Assembly (NCBI GenBank): GCA_023213395.1
Contig: CM041465.1
Location: 239,017,741 to 239,081,740 of the forward strand
Direction: 5' to 3'
DNA: 64,000 nucleotides
Origin: Cycas panzhihuaensis
Lineage: Eukaryota; Cycadophyta
Below the pieces are notes generated by a model that was not told the DNA's origin, ran no database searches, and worked only from the letters and a program-made list of their open reading frames with translations. The position numbers and the translations under genes were made by a program. Below are positions 22,406-32,713 of this stretch, one piece after another (the stretch's first letter is position 1; every line of letters begins with the position of its first letter).

Positions 22406-25120
22406 TAGACGTGTGTCTATGGGATAGCTACTTAACTAAGTAGGAATGATAAGAGCAGTCGATGATGTGATAGGGGAAAGACCTATAAGTAGGGCAAGTA
22501 CCACACAGAGTGTCCCGTGCGTGAGTTTGGGACCTGCAAATAGAATATAGCTACGAAAGAGTGATCCCCCCACTTCAAACAAGAGGTGAGGAGGCATAGG
22601 GTTAGCCTGGGTTGACCTAAAGAAAGGATCCCCCCACATTTGGATGGCCAGAAGGGGAAGGAGAGAAACCTTCGAGGGTTTCCCTAGAGCAACGAGAAAC
22701 AAGGAAGGATAGGCAGGCAGGTGGCCTATGGACGGGGTCACCTTGGTTATCCGGCTAAGCAGGGAACCAAGAGAACGTAAGAGAGATAACCCAAGGAAAT
22801 GGGTTAAGGTATGCCTAAGCAAACTAACTAAATAAACAAATAATAAGGAGAGAAGGAAGTTTGCACGGCAGGAGGAAGGAAAAGATGTGAAGGGAGGTTT
22901 CCTAAAACCTTTTCCTGCAGCAAAAGAACATGCAAGTAATAAAGTAAATAAAGTATGAACCAAAGCAAGGATGATTTCCTTTCTATTTCCAATGAGTTAA
23001 TTGCTACTATGTAAAGGAAACTCAAAAGGAAAGGGTGACAAAGTGGAGCGAGAGCATGTACCCAGAATGGAAGTATGTCGTAATGGTGATACTCCCAGGA
23101 GGCACTCAAAACTACTCCACAAGGCATGGCAGTCGTGAAGAGTCATAGCAGATCGGAACAAGGGGCTTCCTTACCTTCCCCAGAAAAATACTAAATCACC
23201 AAACAAAGGAAAGAAAGGGACCAAATACTAGCAATAAATGAAGTATGAAAATACAACATGAATGGAGGTGCTTACCAGTAAGGGAAGAAAGGGAAAAAGG
23301 TCCTTTGTGCTTTCCGAATACCTGCAAGTAAATGACAACCTCCCCCCTTTCTAGAGAAAGGGTGCTAACATACAATGGAAAGATCCTAACAATACATGTA
23401 TATGCAAAGCAAATATAAACTTAAATATATGTATGTTAGTATCAACACAATGATGATAATATATAAAGAAGGACAACCAAAGTAAATGGAAAGTAACCGG
23501 TAAGCCTCAGAGTGGTCCACCTCCCACAAAGAACAACCCTAACCTTCCCCAAGAGCAACAAGGTAGCGAGGGTAAGGCTAAGAAAGATGGCTAGAAATAG
23601 TAGCAAGAGAGTTGAAAAGAGCCAAAGAGGACCTACGGCAAGCTGGGGTGCTATGAAGAGCAAACTAGGTTGCCGGGAAAAGAGTTGGGTGAAGGGCAAG
23701 TAGTTGGGACTTACTTGAGTCACTCAAATTGAAGCACGAGCCCTCAAACTAGCACTACAATGTGTGACAATGCTGATTTCAGCAGCTAAGGAAGGCCCAA
23801 CAAACCCTTGTTTGAGTGCCAACGATAGCACAGGGCAAGAGGGAAGGTTTGGGGGGCTAAAAGCCACTTGAGGAGCGTGGAAGGTGGTACAGAATCCACC
23901 CACCTCTCTCCCAAACCCTATGCAACCCCTCTTTGCCGTTGTCTTGGGCAACAAACGCAAGTAATGAGGCACTAATAACTAGAGTAAAATAGCCCAAAAT
24001 AAAGGAAAAGGCAACCTCCAAAAACCCAAGCAAGGGGACAAGCAAAATAGGGCATCAATTAAATAAGAAAGTAGCTCAAACCAATGAATACCTGAGAAGA
24101 GGAGGAGAGGCTCTTGCCTCAGTCAAGGGCTACTAGAAAGGGGCTAAGAAATTAACCCAGAGACTATGGAATAGCAGGTTTGGAAGCCTGCTAATAGAGT
24201 TGGAGGGAAACACCTGCACTTAGAATGCTTGATGGCTGTGTGAGCAACAATCCACTGAGATCTCTCGAAAGGGCCCTCTCCAAGGTGTGTGAAGGGCTGG
24301 GAAGATGTCCTAGCCGTGCCAAAGGAGAGTTAGGCGATAGAGGAGAGGTGCAGGTCCTATAGTAGTTGTAGAGCAGTAGAGAATAGCAGAGCACATGCCG
24401 GTTTCCTTGAAGAGCAATCCAAAAATTGAACAAAAGATCCCAAAAATGAGTTAATGATGACTTAAATACTTAGCCCAAACCCTAAAGCGAGCGATTAGGG
24501 CACAGCTGGAGGCAAGTTAAGTTGCGAGACACATGGCAGTTTTGCAATAAATGCGAAAATACTATGCCAGATTTTAAAAAAATAAATTTGAACAGTCATC
24601 CCGCTGCAAAATCTGCAGTATTGCAAAATTTTCAGCGGTACCATGAAATTCGCAGTGGTATTCACCCGGAGGCAAAAACTAGCCCAGACAACTAGCCTAG
24701 GCTATGGGCAGATGACAAAAAACGCTAATGGGGGGCTAAGACACCTACCCGAGGGCAAACAAGCCAACAAACGAGTCTAAAAGAGCAAAAATAGGATTCA
24801 AACGATATGGCAAGTCAACCAAACAATGACGGATCATCATACGGGCAGAGGTGGCACAAGCCAAGTGGATCCTGGAGCGAGTAGGGAAGAATGCGAGAAG
24901 TGGAATGGCCAATGGGGTGTTACACTCACTAGGAGTGTGCCCCTGCTATAGTCATCATAGGCTAAGTAGGTGTAGACGAAGACAAAAATCATCTACGAGG
25001 TCACAAACATGCAAACATGCAAGCAAAGACTCATCAAAAGAAAGCGATGATAAGGTAAGAAGCATACTTGCACTTACCTGAGTTGGCAATTCCGTATCCA
25101 TTCCCGGAAGCCGAGAAACA
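22406..25120 (-). mobile_element. LTR shared by A (5') and B (3')
   Basis: 2715 bases, collinear with 36559-39280. Its inner sides carry the A PBS at 22404 and the B polypurine tract at 25121, so one LTR serves two elements. Minus-strand tip is TGTTTCTCGGCTTCCGGG. In the first 62 aligned bases all ten differences from the other B LTR are transitions. AT-rich TATA-like sequence lies near 23400-23435, about 1.7 kb from the 5' tip, the expected promoter zone. Confidence 0.92.
24599..24663. repeat. Palindromic motif array in shared A/B LTR
   Basis: GCTGCAAAATCTGCAGTA, CAGCGGTACCATGAAATT and CGCAGTGGTATTC. The B 5' LTR copy is better preserved. Confidence 0.65.
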
Positions 25121-25133
25121 CTGCCCCCTTAGC
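25121..25133 (-). other. Polypurine tract of element B
   Basis: Minus strand reads GCTAAGGGGGCAG directly before the TG of the 3' LTR. Purine-rich sequence at this spot is the plus-strand primer in LTR retrotransposons. Confidence 0.7.
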
Positions 25134-25639
25134 AGTAGAGCCTCGCCACTCGAAAGCCTGGTGCGATGGTGAATGTTGGCAATACAACTATTAATAGCAA
25201 GTGTGTATATAGATATGTCAATCAAGATCATAATAGTAGGCAAGGGTGCCGATGAGTGTTGTGGCAGAACATGTGGATACGAAAGTAGCGGTGGAGACAA
25301 CATAGGGGCTGCCTATGAACCACCTGGAAACTGACTGGAAAATGAAAAAGGTGAGGGGGTTGCCCCCACCATAGAAGATGCAGAAAGACATGCATAATCA
25401 AGTAGAAGAGTAAGCATAATAGGTAGTCACCATAGTTTAACCTCATTAGTAGCTAGGTTTTAGAGGTGCAAACAGGTCACAAAGCAAAGTGTAAAATGAC
25501 CTGAGGGCTTGAGCAACAGGGCGGCCAAACAAGCCTCAGGGACGGTCCGCAAGGAGAGGGAGGCAACGCTCAAGGATGAGGCAAATGAGACTATCAGCCT
25601 CAGTGTTGAGGGCCTGAGGGATATGATGGATATCGACGA
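25134..25639. other. 3' untranslated region of B
   Basis: Related to N 10184-10520. Contains one CATAGTTTAACCTCATT copy of the recurring motif at about 25430. The lower part likely includes the decayed tail of the second RNase H. No other signal seen. Confidence 0.5.
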
Positions 25640-26074
25640 AAGAGAAGCGGGCCATGAGAGATCTGGCGGTGGAAGCAAGAGTCCTCAAGTGAGGGCATCA
25701 CACCTGGTAAACCTGGGTGAGATAAGACACCACAACTTGAGAGTCGTAAAGCAAAACGATGGATCTACAATGAAAACGGAGAGCACCAGTAAGGGCTTCA
25801 ATCATAGCTGTATATTCAGCTTCGTTGTTAGTAACCTCTAGGAGGAAGATCCCAGAGCGTAGGAGATCATGTCCAGAAGGGTCATAAGAATCCATACAGG
25901 ATGTATAGGTCCAAGGTTACCACGGCTTCCACCGTCGGTAAAAATGTAAATGGACATAGGTGACACAAAGTCCTGGTAGTCAATAAATAATGAAAGCAAT
26001 ACCCAAAAGGCAAGCAAAAAGTGGCCGTGAAGGGTAAGAGGACCTAGCAATGAGGTTACCCAGGGCGAGAGCAA
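25640..26074 (-). pseudogene. Second RNase H domain (aRNH type) of B, downstream of integrase
   Basis: Reads YIFTDGGSRGNLGP in one frame, then DPSGHDLLRSGIFLLEVTNNEAEYTAMIEAL and LLYDSQVVVSYLTQVYQV in the next. The three visible catalytic acids are the D of TDGG, the E of NNEAEY and the D of YDSQ. This is the archaeal/plant-like RNase H pattern, which plant Tat elements carry as a second domain. A frameshift separates the first acid from the others. Unusually it lies some 3.6 kb past integrase and beyond the antisense PMD gene, not between RNase H and integrase. Confidence 0.8.
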
Positions 26075-26476
26075 GTTGTCCGATCACCATCAAAGAGCGG
26101 TCAGAGGGAAAAAGCATCCTGGAACGCCAAAAGGGTCACTTCGGAAAGTGACACATACCCCTGGACGGGGGAGCATCCCCTTTAGGGACCCCAGGAGCGA
26201 AAAAGGAATGTAGAAACAAGTCCAGGGCAATGAAATGAGCCAAATGAGTATAAACTCAGGCATGCACAGGAGTGGCACACAAAACGAGACAGCAGGGCCC
26301 AGGGAAAAAGTACAAAAATGAGGCACCATAAATGCACCTGCGAGAAAGTGCAAAAAGGATGTCAAGAGAGCACAATGGGTGACAGGGCCAGAAGGTAAAG
26401 GCAATCAGGGAAACAAGAGGATCTCAATGGCTGTCGCAGAGCCAAAAATGGAATGAGTACTCGTTGGGGGCCCCGC
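26075..26476. other. Noncoding stretch upstream of PMD promoter (B)
   Basis: Separates the second RNase H from the PMD TATA box. From about 26290 it matches A at 2340 onward. No protein signature seen. Confidence 0.5.
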
Positions 26477-26485
26477 CTATATAAG
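26477..26485 (+). promoter_or_regulatory. TATA box upstream of antisense PMD gene (B)
   Basis: CTATATAAG after a GC-rich stretch, identical to A 2527-2535 and matched in D at 43743. Confidence 0.5.
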
Positions 26486-26912
26486 AAAATCAAACGGGAA
26501 AATGGATCCATTTTCACCGGCTCTCGTGAGAAACCAGAGCCATTTCCTTACACAGTAGAGTGCTGCCGAACTTTGGAGGCATGCATGGAGAGATCAGACC
26601 ATTAGATCAGAGACCGGAGAGAGCCAGCGAGATCGTTAGGATGAGATGGCAACAGCGAGACCGGATCGAGTGAGTGGATATCACTAAACCTGACCCATTT
26701 CAGAGCTTTAATTTCATTAGTTTTTTGTAGTTTTTTATGTGATTTTAGTGCCCCTTATGGGCAATCAAAGGCCTCTCAAAGTCTGAATCAGACCCAAAAA
26801 GAGGTGGGGACCTGGGCATTAAGGAGCTTTGGTCCCTGTGGGCCTCACAGGATCCACCAGAAGAATTTTTTTTATTTTTGGGGCAGAAATCCCCCTCTTT
26901 TGGGGGGGTCGC

Positions 26913-27018
26913 CATTCGTACTACGGCAAAGATCACAGTGCCGCGATCATTACCACGGGGCCGATCACCGTGGGACCCAAGCTGAACTTAGCGGTACCAC
27001 TAAGTTCAGCATAGTACG
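26913..27018. repeat. Palindromic motif array in PMD leader (B), with perfect 11-bp inverted repeat
   Basis: Contains TACTACGG, ATTACCACGGGG and ATCACCGTGGG. Then comes a perfect inverted repeat: GCTGAACTTAG (26981-26991) and CTAAGTTCAGC (27000-27010) around CGGTACCA. The motif class is that of the LTR arrays. Confidence 0.8.
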
Positions 27019-27091
27019 AAGGCATAAAGGCGAAAACAGGATAGGAGGGCCAAGAAAGCCTCAAATCACAGACAGAGAGAGTTAAGAGAGG

Positions 27092-29062
27092 GTAAGGAGT
27101 GCTAATAACTTACATGAAGCTAACTTTGATCATTTTTTATGTGGACAGGCTATCATCGTAGTGGATAACCATGAGAATGTAGGTATGGCTATGTTGAGTT
27201 ATATGGAGATGGCATCCCAGGAGGACAGGGAGATCCTGCAGAGGTGTGGCCTATACAAGGCCTTGAAGACACCTCAATATGCATCAGATCAGAGGTTATT
27301 AGTCGACATCATATCCCATTGGGATAGGAGAAGACGTGTATTCTACCTACCTCAGGTAGGTGATGTGATGGTTACGCCGAGAGATATACGGTGGATACTG
27401 GGAGTACCGGTGACTGGGAGACTAGTGAGACTAGGGACAGTGCCTAGCACCAAGGCAGTACACAGAGAGGTAGCCCTGTTCTTTACAAGAGCTGACAGGT
27501 GGGAGTAGAGAGGAGCTCCCCTCTAGACCATGCTGATGTCCGGAGTTCGTCGGGTGAGGAAGTTGATTATACTATGTATTCTGTTCTAGATTTCCTGGAA
27601 GCAGAACTATAGGGAGATACTAGGTGGATGGTTGGATGCCATACGCCGCTGCGAAGCTGACAAGAGGATGGACTGGGCCACCCTGATAGCGGTGAACCTC
27701 GTCACCCAACTAGACACTATCAGGATGACTGGTAGAGGAGGATTATCATATAGCACGCTGCTACAGTGCTGGTTCTTTGATCATTTCGTGGCAATGGCAC
27801 CAGTGGGGGGACCACACCCCATCATAGAGCAGGCCTCGATGGTCCACATGTGGCAGACTCGGTTGAGAGGGATAGAGGACCGGGCCCATGTCCGATGATC
27901 AGTGGAGGCGATATCGCTGGACCTCATCACCCTACCAAACTATATAGCAGAGCCATACAGGATGGTGAGGTGGGACAGTGATGACGAGGCGGGCAGAGCA
28001 GGAGCACTCGCAGATGATGATTATGGCGATGATGGTGATGATAGAGGAGATGGGGCCAGCTCGTCATGACCTACAAGAGAGATAGGTCCTTCAGGGACGG
28101 TAGGAGGAGTAGAGGGTCCATCTGGGGCTACCAGAGGAGAGGCAGGCCCATCAGGAGAACCAGATGAGAGCAGGGGCCAAGGACTGTGGCCTGCAGCTAC
28201 GGATCTTGAGGGGATCCGAAGGGATGAGAGTTGAGCCAGTCCCTATGAGGAGGGAGGCCTAGGCAGAGGAGGTGCCCGAGGATGAGGCACCCACAGCTGG
28301 CGAAGAGCCAGGAGGGGAGGATGCTGCATGACCAGAGGAGCCGGCAGTCATAGCAGGTGAGACCTAACATTTTCCTAAGTCGTTTGACATCCAGATAAAT
28401 ATTTGATGTGATTTGATTATGGTATATGGTGAGATATATACTGACACATGGCATGTTAAATTGGCAGGTGCAGCAGAGATCTAGAGACTGGTAGATGCTA
28501 TGGTGAGGGAGATATTCCCTCAGGTATATACAGAGGGGCAACCACCCATCCAGGTAGGGGATGTGCCTAGAGCAACAGGCACCCACGCGAAGGCATTCGT
28601 CTCATTGGTGAGGGTGAGAGACATTTGGTCCGCAGAGTCCCAGGAGCACATGACATTCTGAGGACAGCTATAGTAGGAGCGGGATGAGACGAGGCACGAG
28701 AGGGATAAGTTACACGGATAGGTCTAGGTCCTAGAGGCATAGGGCAGAGCAGGTGGAGATGAAGAGAGCAGGTTCAGATAGCAGTGCTAGAGGAGCACCT
28801 CAGAGTGATGGAGGAGGGACTCCGAGGAGAGAGGGATCGTATATAGGCCTGATACGATCAGCTGGTGGCTCAGATGGCATCGAGGTCTAGCCGGAGCAGG
28901 ACATATACCCACATGGCAGTGATGACCCCGAGACAACCACGAGATGAGGGGAGTGAGGTAGGCAGCTCGCAGAGGCCCAAGAGGAGGCTAAGAGGGATGT
29001 GGTCCCTAAGAGAGGGATCACACAGACCGGGAGATGGTACCCCAGGAGCGGGGCAGCAATAG
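27092..29062 (+). pseudogene. Antisense plant mobile domain (PMD) gene, element B copy
   Basis: Best copy. Candidate intron 27092-27148 (57 bases, GTAAGG...GACAG, CTAATAAC inside). Reading is then open from before ATG 27185 to a stop at 27506-27508, with DQRLLVDIISHWDRRRRVF, then FYLPQVGDVMVTPRDI and WILGVPVTGRLVRLG, the PMD signature. A TAG at about 27590 is shared with A and sits at the end of a GT...TTCTAG stretch at a place where D has a 66-base candidate intron. Reading resumes at 27632-27898 (WATLIAVNLVTQLDTIRMT). A candidate intron at 28357-28467 has GTGAGA...TTGGCAG ends. The last exon has heptad-like ERDE repeats and ends at 29062. It is antisense to gag-pol and has its own TATA box. 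Confidence 0.72.
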
Positions 29063-29608
29063 AGTAGGAGATGTACATATTGACTTTGACAGGGGAGAGC
29101 ACGGGCCTCCAAGGAGTCATATATAGGATCATATGATTGTACCCCCCGTGCAAGGACACTGACTTCCCATATGTATGATGTAACATATGATTTTTGTTGT
29201 ATATATATATGGGGTAATTAGAACCCCATTTAGGGTACGAGATGATGTGCATATATCATGTGTGGATGACATGTATGTTTATTTTGTATGTTATAAATGT
29301 TAAGTTGTGAATATTTTATTGTATGATGTACACGTTCCCTTCCATGTATGTCTATATGTCTAATAGGAACACACACACCCATCGTCAGTGGAGATGATAG
29401 AGAGATGTGAAGTTAGAGGATAGAGCGGCATACACATCTATAGAAGAGCATAGCGGAATATGCAAAGGAAACAGTAGGGAGGAGAGAGCAGTGACGATAC
29501 TCCAAAGCATTGTCCTGGTTGGGGAATGCCCAAGTAAGAAGACAATATTTCCCAAGAGGATACAGGAACACAGGTTCCACAGAAGGAACTAGAAAGAAGA
29601 AGAAGAAT
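29063..29608. other. Noncoding stretch between PMD gene and hairpin (B)
   Basis: AT-rich, collinear with A 5057-5634. TATATATA near 29200. It could hold the PMD 3' UTR, but I see no clear polyadenylation context. Confidence 0.5.
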
Positions 29609-29680
29609 CTACCTTAAATTCCCATTCTACCCATGGTTGGGGAGAATGGGGACAACCTAAGGTGGTAGTTTAGGCTCATT
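29609..29680. repeat. Hairpin plus TAGTTTAGGCTCATT motif after integrase (B)
   Basis: Left arm CTACCTTAAATTCCCATTCT at 29609-29628. Right arm at 29643-29668 ends CCTAAGGTGGTAG. The motif follows at 29665-29680. Confidence 0.7.
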
Positions 29681-29710
29681 TCAGAGCAGGGTGAAGGGAT
29701 TGCTGAAAGA

Positions 29711-30940
29711 TCATGCATAAAACATTTTAAGGAATCTCCCGTTAACGGCTTTCTCAAATTGAAGCCCTTCTAGGGTGGCTATCCTGTAGGCACCATTACC
29801 AAGGGATTCAATAATGACGAAAGGACCAACCCATCGGGGTTTGAACTTGGTCAAACAATCATGGAGATACTCGAGCTTGAGGATATGGTCCCTAGGGAAC
29901 AAAGGACAAGAATGAAGATGTTTATTGTAGGTCCTTTGTGAGCGAGCTTTAGATGCCAGGTTAGCCTAGTAAGTGGCTAAGTGCCTCTCATCCAAAGCCT
30001 CGAGGTCCAGAAGGCGAGCTTGACGGATTGACTCTTCATTGATGAGACCTCGAAGGGAGACTCGCAAGGAAGGAATCTCCACCTCCAATGGGAGAACCAC
30101 CTCGGTACCGTAGACCAGGGAGAATAGGGTCATTCCTATGGCAGAACGGATAGAGGTGCAGTAAACCCACAAAGTATAGGGCAGCTGAAGGAGCTAATCC
30201 TTTTGGGATTGAGCAACAGTTTTCTTAAGAATGTTGACGAAAGTCTTATTGAAAGACTCCACTTGGCCATTTACCTGAGGGTAGTAAGGAGAAGAAGCTT
30301 TGTGAGAAATTTTAAACTTCTCACAAAGCTCATCCATTTCCTTATTACAGAATGGGGTTCTATTGTCAGTGATTAAGACATCCAAAATCCCAAAATAATA
30401 AATGATGTGCTGGTAAATGAATGTGGCTATTGTTTTACCAGGGGTAGTGATCAAGGGGATGGCCTCTACCCATTTAGTGAAATACTCTGTGGCAGTCAAG
30501 ATAAACTTGTTCTGCGATGATGAAGGTAGGGAGATAGCCCCAATGAGGTCTAGTCCCCACTGAGCAAAAGGCCATGGTGAAACTATAGGATGCAGGCCCT
30601 CGGAAGGCACATGGGAGATGTTGGTATGTTCCTGACATCACCAACATCTCATAGCAAAGGCATGAGTATCCTTGAAAAGGGATGGCCAGAAATAGCCCAT
30701 GCGAAGGATCCTCTGAGCCATAGACTGGTCCCCAAAGTAACCTCCACAAATACCGTGGTGGCATTCACGAAGTACTTGGTCAGCTTCGTCAGTAGTGACA
30801 CAGTGGAGGAGGATCCCATTGAAGGACCTCTTGTACAATACCTTGTCTATGAGGAGGTATTGCCTGGCAGAAGTCCAGATGCGAGATCTAACTTTACTAC
30901 TGGCATCGGGGTGGTATTGTTGCTGTGTAAGATATTGCAC
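29711..30940 (-). pseudogene. Integrase (element B), broken
   Basis: The zinc region at 30940-30638 has LYKRSFNGILLHCV, ECHHGICGGYFG and AMRCW. The catalytic core at 30610-30194 shows WGLDLIGAISLPSS (first D), FGILDVLITDNRTPF (second D) and YYPQVNGQVESFNKT (E), the D,D-35-E pattern. The C-terminal part at 29902-29711 has KPRWVGPFVIIESLGNGAY. The reading frame changes between zinc region and core and again before the C-terminal part. It is the most complete integrase in the window. Confidence 0.9.
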
Positions 30941-31624
30941 TATATCACCATACCACTCATTGTCGATGAGTGGATGGGGAGAGACCCCCTAAATCGTCAG
31001 GATAGACTTATCAGGGAGAGAGTCATCAATGAGGGCACCAAAGGAGTTAGGGATAGAGGCGTCTGCGAGTTGCTCGGCCACTACTATTCCCTTCTTTGAT
31101 TTCTGGTTAACGATATGGAGGTCAAACTCTTGAAGCAGGATGGCCCACCGACCGGCCCTACCCGTCAAATCTAAATGAGTGAGAAAGTATCGCAAGGGAT
31201 GGAATTAAACGATCACCTTGGTGGTGTTACCAAGTAAGTAGTGTCTAAACTTCTTGGTCACATGGACCAAGGAAAGACACTCCTTCTCGATAGGAGAATA
31301 GTTAAGTTTAGTAGCCACGAGGGTGCAGCTGATGAAATATATAGCTCTCTTGGTTCCTGAGTCATCCTCCTGAGCTAACATAGCACCCAAGGACTCATCA
31401 ATTGCTGAGGTGTATAGGACAAAGGGCCTATCGAATTGAGGAGGCACTAGCGTAGGAGCAGAAGCAAGGGCTTCCTTGAGTCCTTTGAAGGCCTTTTGGG
31501 TCTTGTTAGACCAGGTAAAAGGAGCTCCCTTCTTCAATAGGTTCGTGAGAGGTTTAGCGCTCATAGCGAAGTCTGCTAAGAAGCACTTGAGAAAATCGAG
31601 CCTTCCTAGAAACGACTTAATCTG
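30941..31624 (-). pseudogene. Ty3-type RNase H (element B)
   Basis: Degrades the RNA strand during reverse transcription. Open at 31564-31205: AKPLTNLLKKGAPFTWSNKT, FDRPFVLYTSAIDESLGAML, AIYFISCTLVATKLNYSPIE and KKFRHYLLGNTTKVI. It continues in another frame at 31195-30989 with LTGRAGRWAILLQEFDLHIV and VVAEQLADASIP. About 60 residues then lead to integrase, with no second RNase H between. Confidence 0.88.
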
Positions 31625-32713
31625 TCATTGAGTTTTAGGCGGTGACATGTCAAGGACTGCCCTGACCTTATTAGGATCAATCTGAATTCCTTGTTTGGAC
31701 ACAAAGAACCCAAGGAATTTACCCAAGGTAACAGCAAACACACACTTGAGTAGATTTAAACTGACATGATACTTGCGGTATCGTGAGAAGATGGCATGCA
31801 AGTCAGATGGATGATGGGCCCTGACACAAGAGAGACCCATCATGTCATCCATGAAGACCTCCAATGTGTTATCAATGAGGTCATAGAAAATGAAATGTAT
31901 GGCTCTTTGGTAAGTAGCACTTGCATTCTTAAGACCAAAGGGCATCGCCTTATAGGCGAAGGTACCCCAAGGTGTGGTGAAGGTCATCTTATGGCAATCT
32001 TCAGGAGAAATCTAAATTTGGTTATAGCCAGAGAAGCCATCCATTAAAGACATGACTTTAAATCCAGCGATCCGATCAATAATTTAATCGATGAAGGGGA
32101 GTGGGAAGTTGTCCTTAGGACAAGCATTATTGATATCATAGAAATTAACACATATACGAATTACCCCGTTCTTTTTGGCAACGGGGACAATATTGGAGAC
32201 CCATTTAGGGTAGTTGATGAAAGTAATAAGACCAGCGGCCAGAAGCTTCTCAACCTCCATCTTAATAGCAGCTGAGAGCTTCAGGTGAAGGGGATGATGC
32301 TTCTGGCGCAGAGGGCAGGTGCCAGGAATGGTGGTGAGGTTATGAGTGATAATAGAGGGGTCAATTCCCTTCATGTTATCATAATCCCACGCAAACATGT
32401 CTCGAAACTCCTAGAATAGAAGGGAGTACTCCCTTATCTCATCAGGAGAACACTCCAACCTGACCTTAATGACCTTGCCGGGGGCCAAGACTATGTCTTG
32501 GGTTGCACCCATACACATGGCATTTCCCTCCTTGAAGTGGAGAGGGGCAAGGTCAATAGGAGAAGGTGGAATAGGAGACGGGATCAGATTGGCAAGTGTG
32601 GATCCAATTGCAAGGATCTTCTGGTGACCAAGCTTGTGGTGACTGGAAGGCAAGTTGGGTGCAAAGCCTGCTAGGTGCTCAAGCAGAGCTTCATCATCCT
32701 CAAAGTAATCCAC
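31625..32713 (-). pseudogene. Reverse transcriptase (element B), broken
   Basis: Segments 32398-32084 and 31987-31625 carry WVSNIVPVAKKNGVIRICV, ACPKDNFPLPFID, then FTTPWGTFAYKAMPFGLKN, ASATYQRAI and EVFMDDMMGLS. Stops lie between them, around the LMDGFSGYN block. It is uninterrupted by any insertion; the site where N entered A is intact here at 31646-31652. Confidence 0.9.

Larger units (their letters stand above)
2338..25120 (-). mobile_element. Element A, Tat-like Ty3/gypsy retrotransposon, interrupted
   Basis: Reading the minus strand from high to low coordinates: LTR (22406-25120), PBS, gag, protease, reverse transcriptase, then element N, then the rest of reverse transcriptase, RNase H, integrase, a hairpin and an antisense PMD gene. 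Its 3' end is cut at 2337/2338 by F, so its second RNase H and 3' LTR are not in the window. Compared with B, A has the same layout with separate frameshifts and stops. No gag-pol frame is intact over its full length, so it is not autonomous in this state. Confidence 0.85.

Noticed and set aside
22436-22963. 175-codon minus-strand frame and its shorter counterpart at 36795-37124
   Set aside because: Within A/B LTRs; leucine/serine-rich translation of pyrimidine-rich DNA. It does not stay the same length between copies and no family is recognised.
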